Shown piece by piece: positions 60,613-64,000 of a DNA stretch of 64,000 nucleotides. Numbering within the stretch: position 1 is the stretch's first letter; every line of letters starts with the position of its first letter. The stretch lies in NCBI RefSeq assembly GCF_013340205.1, contig NZ_BJTG01000003.1, forward strand, positions 372,001 through 436,000, given 5' to 3'. The position numbers and the translations under genes were made by a program. Below the pieces are notes generated by a model. The model was not told the DNA's origin, ran no database searches, and saw only the letters and a list, made by a program, of their open reading frames with translations. This stretch comes from Anaeromyxobacter diazotrophicus. GTDB taxonomy: Bacteria; Myxococcota; Myxococcia; Myxococcales; Anaeromyxobacteraceae.

Positions 60613-61356
60613 ATGAGGCTCGCGCTCCTCGCCGATCTGCACGCGAACCTCGCCGCGGTGGAGGCGTGCCTGGCGCACGCCGCGGCCCGCGGGGCCGAGG
60701 GGCACGCGTTCCTGGGGGACCTCGTCGGCTACGGGCCGGAGCCGGCGGAGGTGCTCGAGCTCGTCGCCGCCCACGCGGCGCGCGGCGCGGTGGTGGTGGG
60801 CGGCAACCACGACGCGGCGGTGGTGGACGGTCGGACGGAGACGATGGATCCCGCCGCCGCCGAGGCGGTGGCGTGGACGCGCGCGCGGCTGCCCGAGCCC
60901 GCGCGCCGGTTCCTCGCCGAGCTGCCGCTCGTGGCGCGGCGCGAGGGCGCGCTGTTCGTGCACGCCAGCGCGGACGCCCCGCGGGCCTGGACCTACGTCT
61001 CCGATCCCCTCCGCGCCGCCCAGAGCCTGGCCGCCGCCGAGGCGACCTGGGTCTTCTGCGGCCACGTGCACGTGCCGGCGCTCTACCACCTCACCGCCGC
61101 CGGCCGGGCGGCGCACTTCGCGCCGGTGCCGGGCGTCGCGGTCCCGGTCCCGCCGCACCGGCGCTGGCTGGCCGTGGTCGGGTCGGCGGGCCAGCCGCGC
61201 GACGGCAACCCCGCCGCGTGCTACGCCTTGTTCGACGCGGCGGCCGGCACGCTCACCTTCCACCGGGTGCCGTACGACGTCCGCGGCGCGGCGGCCCGGG
61301 TGCGCGCCGCGGGCCTCCCGGAGCGGCTGGCGCGCCGCCTCGAGCACGGAAAGTGA
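60613..61356 (+). CDS. Metallophosphoesterase, calcineurin-like
   Basis: 247 residues. Dinuclear metal motifs: DLHANL (DxH), GDLVGYG (GDxxG), GNHDA (GNHD) and C-terminal FCGHVHVP (GHxH). Members hydrolyse phosphodiesters or phosphoproteins; bacterial PP2A/Apa-type members can act on proteins. The gene directly precedes a Ser/Thr kinase (seven-base gap), so a phosphatase partner role is attractive. Soluble. Confidence 0.85.
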   Translation: MRLALLADLHANLAAVEACLAHAAARGAEGHAFLGDLVGYGPEPAEVLELVAAHAARGAVVVGGNHDAAVVDGRTETMDPAAAEAVAWTRARLPEPARRFLAELPLVARREGALFVHASADAPRAWTYVSDPLRAAQSLAAAEATWVFCGHVHVPALYHLTAAGRAAHFAPVPGVAVPVPPHRRWLAVVGSAGQPRDGNPAACYALFDAAAGTLTFHRVPYDVRGAAARVRAAGLPERLARRLEHGK

Positions 61357-61363
61357 GCGGCGC

Positions 61364-62764
61364 ATGAGCGAGCTGCCGGAGCCGGGCGACGTGCTGGACG
61401 GGTTCCGGATCGACGCGCGGCTGCACGCCGGCGGGATGGGCGTCGTCTACGCCGTGAGCGGCCGCGAGACCGGGTTCCCGCTCGTCATGAAGGTGCCGCG
61501 GCTCGGGCACGGCGAGCCGGGCGAGGCGGTGGTCACCTACGAGGTGGAGCAGACGGTGCTCGGCGCGCTGCGCGGTCCGCACGTGCCGCGCCTGGTGGCC
61601 GCTGGCGACGTCACGCGGCAGCCCTACCTCGTCATGGAGCGGGTGGAGGGCGAGCCGCTCAAGGCGTGGGCGGAGCGGGCGCCGCTCCCCGCCGCCGAGG
61701 TGGCGCGGCTCGGCGCGGCGGTCGCGACGGCGCTGCACGCGCTCCACCAGCAGGAGGCGATCCACCTCGACCTCAAGCCCTCCAACGTCCTCATCCGCCC
61801 CTCCGGCCAGGCGGTGCTCATCGACCTCGGGCTCGCCGCCCACGCCCACTACCCGGACCTCCTGGCGGAGGAGCTGCGGCGGCCCATCGGCTCGGGGCCG
61901 TACATCTCCCCGGAGCAGGTGCTGCGCGTCCGCAGCGACCCGCGCTCGGACCTGTTCGCGCTGGGCGTCATCCTCTACGAGCTCGCCACCGGCCGCCTGC
62001 CCTTCGGCGCCCCCACCACCCCGGCCGGCCTGCGCAAGCGGCTCTTCCGCGATCCGATCCCGCCCCGCGCCCTCGAGCCCTCGGTGCCGCCGTGGCTGCA
62101 GGAGATCGTGCTGCGCTGCCTCGAGCCCGACGCCCGCCAGCGCCACGCGTCCGCGGCGCAGGTCGCGTTCGACCTCACCCACCCGGACCAGGTCGCGCTC
62201 GGCGAGCGGGCGGCGCGCCTGCGCCGCCGCGCCGGGCTGCGGGCCCTGCTCCGCTGGCTCCGCGCCGCCGGGCTGGAGCCTGCGCCCCCCGCCCGCCCCA
62301 GCGCCCAGCTCTCGACCGCCCCCATCGTCGTGGCCGCCGTCGCCACCAGCCACGGCAACGAGGCGCAGTTCGAGGCGCTGCGCGAGGTGGTGGCGCGCCT
62401 CCTCGCGCCCCGCGGCGAGACGCGCCTCGCCTGCGTCACCGTCGTCCGCCCCGCGCCGGAGCTGGGGGGCGCGACGCCCGACGACGCCGCCAGCCGGCAG
62501 CGCATCAAGCACCTCGTGCTCCTGCGGCACTGGGCCGAGCCGCTCCACCTCCCGCCCGGCCGCGTCTCCTTCCACGTGCTCGAGTCCGCCGACCCCGCCG
62601 CGGCGCTCGTCGACTACGCCCGCGTGAACCAGGTCGACCACGTGGTCCTGGGCGCCCCGCCGCCGGACCTGCCGTTCAAGGGGCTGCTCGGGACCATCCC
62701 GACGCGGGTGGCCCTCGAGGCGCCCTGCACCGTGAGCATCGTGCGCCCGCGCGCGGAGCGGTGA
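61364..62764 (+). CDS. Ser/Thr protein kinase fused to a universal stress (Usp) domain
   Basis: 466 residues. Kinase domain about 14-275: P-loop GGMGVVYAV, K43, catalytic HLDLKPSN (D136, K138, N141), metal D154 in a DLG (not DFG) and SPE in place of APE (PYISPEQ). A linker follows, then a Usp-like alpha/beta domain (about 310-462: VVAAVATSHGNEAQFEALREVV, DHVVLGAPP, and CTVSIVRPRA end, with the VLGAPPPDLP ATP-loop). No membrane helix, unlike the PEGA kinase at 23215. Probably a cytoplasmic stress switch. Confidence 0.85.
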   Translation: MSELPEPGDVLDGFRIDARLHAGGMGVVYAVSGRETGFPLVMKVPRLGHGEPGEAVVTYEVEQTVLGALRGPHVPRLVAAGDVTRQPYLVMERVEGEPLKAWAERAPLPAAEVARLGAAVATALHALHQQEAIHLDLKPSNVLIRPSGQAVLIDLGLAAHAHYPDLLAEELRRPIGSGPYISPEQVLRVRSDPRSDLFALGVILYELATGRLPFGAPTTPAGLRKRLFRDPIPPRALEPSVPPWLQEIVLRCLEPDARQRHASAAQVAFDLTHPDQVALGERAARLRRRAGLRALLRWLRAAGLEPAPPARPSAQLSTAPIVVAAVATSHGNEAQFEALREVVARLLAPRGETRLACVTVVRPAPELGGATPDDAASRQRIKHLVLLRHWAEPLHLPPGRVSFHVLESADPAAALVDYARVNQVDHVVLGAPPPDLPFKGLLGTIPTRVALEAPCTVSIVRPRAER

Positions 62765-62796
62765 AGTCCGCTCTCGGGCAGGGGTTCCGGGCGGGG

Positions 62797-63016
62797 CGGA
62801 GGGGTGGCCCTCCGCCGGAGCGCAGGCCGACCTGCGGAAGTTTGCCGTCCGCTGAACGGTGCGCTGCACCGCCGGTGCCGCGCCGGCGCGTGAGCCACGA
62901 GCGCCTCCGCGGCGCGGCACGTTGCGGTGCAAGCCGCGGAGCGTTTCTGCACCGCCCGCCGTAGCAACCCGGCAGGTCGTTTGCCGAGCACCGCCGGAGG
63001 GCTACCCCGCAGCCCC
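62797..63016. repeat. Long inverted repeat built of two dispersed-repeat copies (copy B)
   Basis: 62901-63016 is about 118 bases nearly identical to 22179-22296. The left half (62797-62895) carries the same family in opposite orientation (GAGGGGTGGCCCTCC, then GACCTGC), so the 220-base element can fold on itself. It lies in the 341-base gap 62765-63105, which contains no gene, between convergent transcription units. Confidence 0.75.
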
Positions 63017-63105
63017 GCCCGGAACCCCACCTGCGTGAACCCCGCCTGCGTGAAGCCGACCCGCGCGGAGGGGGACCCGGAGCCCCCTCCGCGCTCCCAT
63101 CGGCT

Positions 63106-64000
63106 CTACGCGTGGTGGATCTCGCGGTCCTTCGTCTCCGGCAGGAACAAGGTCCCGATCACCGCCGTCATGACCGCGATGACGATCGGGTACCAGAGCC
63201 CGTAGTAGATGTCGCCGGTGGCGGCCACCATGGCGAAGGCGATGGTCGGCAGGAACCCGCCGAACCAACCGTTGCCGATGTGGTACGGCAGCGACATCGA
63301 GGTGTAGCGGATGCGCGCCGGGAAGAGCTCGACCAGCCAGGCCGCGATGGGCGCGTAGACGAGCGTCACGTAGATGGCGAGCAGCCAGAGCAGGAAGATC
63401 ACCATCGGCCGGTTGATCTTGTTCGGGTCGGCCTTGGTCGGGTACCCGGCGGCGTTCACCGCGTCGGTCATCTGCTTCTGGAACGCGGCGTTCTGCGTCT
63501 TGAACTCGGCCGGCGCGAGCTGCCGCCCCGGGAAGCTCGAGATGGTGGCGCCGCCGCCGATCTTGGCGCTCGCGATCGTCCCCGCGGGCGCCTCCTCGTT
63601 CGTGTAGGGGATGGCCCGCTTGGCGAGGAAGCTCTTCACGAGGTCACAGGAGGTCGTGAACTGAGTCTTGCCGATGGGGTCGAACTGGACGCTGCAGTCC
63701 TTCGGGTCGGCGACCACGGTGACCGGGTGCGCGGCCTCCGCGGCGGCGATGTCGGGGTTGGCGGCGCGGGTGAGCGCCTTGAACACGGGGAAGTAGGTGA
63801 GGGCCGCGATCACGCAGCCCGCCATGATGATCCGCTTCCGGCCGATCTTGTCCGAGAGCGCCCCGAACACGATGAAGAACGGCGTGGCCAGCACGAGCGC
63901 GATGGCGACCAGGATGTTGGCGGTGGAGGGGTCGACCTTGAGCGTCTGCTGCAGGAAGAACAGCTCGTAGAACATGCCGGTGTACCAGACGACGCCCTGC
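63106..64000 (-). CDS. MFS transporter of the MHS family, C-terminal part (5' end outside window)
   Basis: The frame runs off the right edge. About 297 residues are visible, opening with QGVVWYTGMFYELFFL (middle of the protein), MFS motif-A-like GALSDKIGRKRIIMAG, a long 130-residue periplasmic/cytoplasmic insert (ANPDIAAAEAAHPV to NKINRP), then the final helices and a short C-terminus FLPETKDREIHHA. Metabolite:H+ symporters of this type (sialic acid, ketoglutarate, proline and others) are the closest group; the substrate cannot be told. Confidence 0.8.
   Translation of the reverse strand, partial: QGVVWYTGMFYELFFLQQTLKVDPSTANILVAIALVLATPFFIVFGALSDKIGRKRIIMAGCVIAALTYFPVFKALTRAANPDIAAAEAAHPVTVVADPKDCSVQFDPIGKTQFTTSCDLVKSFLAKRAIPYTNEEAPAGTIASAKIGGGATISSFPGRQLAPAEFKTQNAAFQKQMTDAVNAAGYPTKADPNKINRPMVIFLLWLLAIYVTLVYAPIAAWLVELFPARIRYTSMSLPYHIGNGWFGGFLPTIAFAMVAATGDIYYGLWYPIVIAVMTAVIGTLFLPETKDREIHHA

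Overview
The window is very G+C-rich (about three quarters by eye), densely packed and strongly codon-biased. Its genes point to a delta-proteobacterial/Myxococcota aerobe-facultative anaerobe, most like Anaeromyxobacter: Ser/Thr kinases with HxDVSPxN-type catalytic loops and PEGA repeats, an aa3-like and a cbb3 heme-copper enzyme side by side, a quinol NO reductase, soluble and outer-membrane c-type cytochromes, and an ActP/DUF485 acetate carrier. The genus is an inference; no rRNA or other marker is present. I saw no tRNA, rRNA or CRISPR array.

Layout. 1-9.5 kb: end of an SDR gene, then a respiratory locus. SCO and a blue-copper protein face a nine-gene run (subunit III, subunit IV, a 61-residue CPxC protein, CuA subunit II, subunit I, a second subunit III, a dihaem lipoprotein, a haem-tagged outer-membrane barrel, a second dihaem cytochrome). 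A perfect FNR/DNR-type box lies between the two arms. 9.6-10.3 kb: two small unknown genes. 10.3-14.6 kb (minus): TrpB2-like enzyme, a SsuABC/TauABC-like transporter and a MaoC-fold protein. 14.8-19.5 kb: a probable osmotic-stress cluster (retaining GT-A-like transferase, MscS-type TM-helix protein, transglutaminase/TPR lipoprotein, trehalose synthase). 19.6-21.8 kb: GMC dehydrogenase with its Tat-exported small subunit. 22.4-26.8 kb: enoyl-CoA hydratase, PEGA kinase, ArnT-like glycosyltransferase.

26.8-31.3 kb: repeat-rich DNA around an HNH endonuclease gene, then bioC-bioH behind a BirA-type operator. 31.3-39.3 kb: a complete cbb3 oxidase and assembly operon (ccoN, a ccoO-cytochrome c fusion, an orphan CcoP anchor, ccoQ, ccoG, ccoH, a SafE-like permease, ccoI, ccoS). 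39.2-48.9 kb: an inactive-looking M3-like lipoprotein, EpmA, RlmI-like methyltransferase, quinol NO reductase, outer-membrane barrel, Old Yellow Enzyme, FAD amine oxidase. 48.9-50.6 kb: a second HNH gene with related upstream DNA. 50.6-58.2 kb: secreted M3-like peptidase, MFS exporter, a small charged protein, the reverse transsulfuration pair (cgl/cgs and cbs), an APH-fold kinase. 58.3-64 kb: ActP/DUF485, a metallophosphoesterase next to a kinase-Usp fusion, a long inverted repeat, and the 3' part of an MHS-family MFS transporter.

How it fits together. Oxygen and NO respiration dominate: two heme-copper systems plus qNOR, with copper supply (SCO, CcoI, SafE-like), c-type electron carriers and FNR-like sites. 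The most unusual points are an A-type subunit I and II that have lost the residues of the K proton channel, a rearranged cbb3 in which a CcoP-like haem domain is fused to CcoO and the CcoP anchor is separate, a haem-bearing outer-membrane barrel, a BirA operator, many promoters that sit only 6-10 bases from the start codon (leaderless mRNAs), and a family of intergenic repeats associated with the HNH genes.
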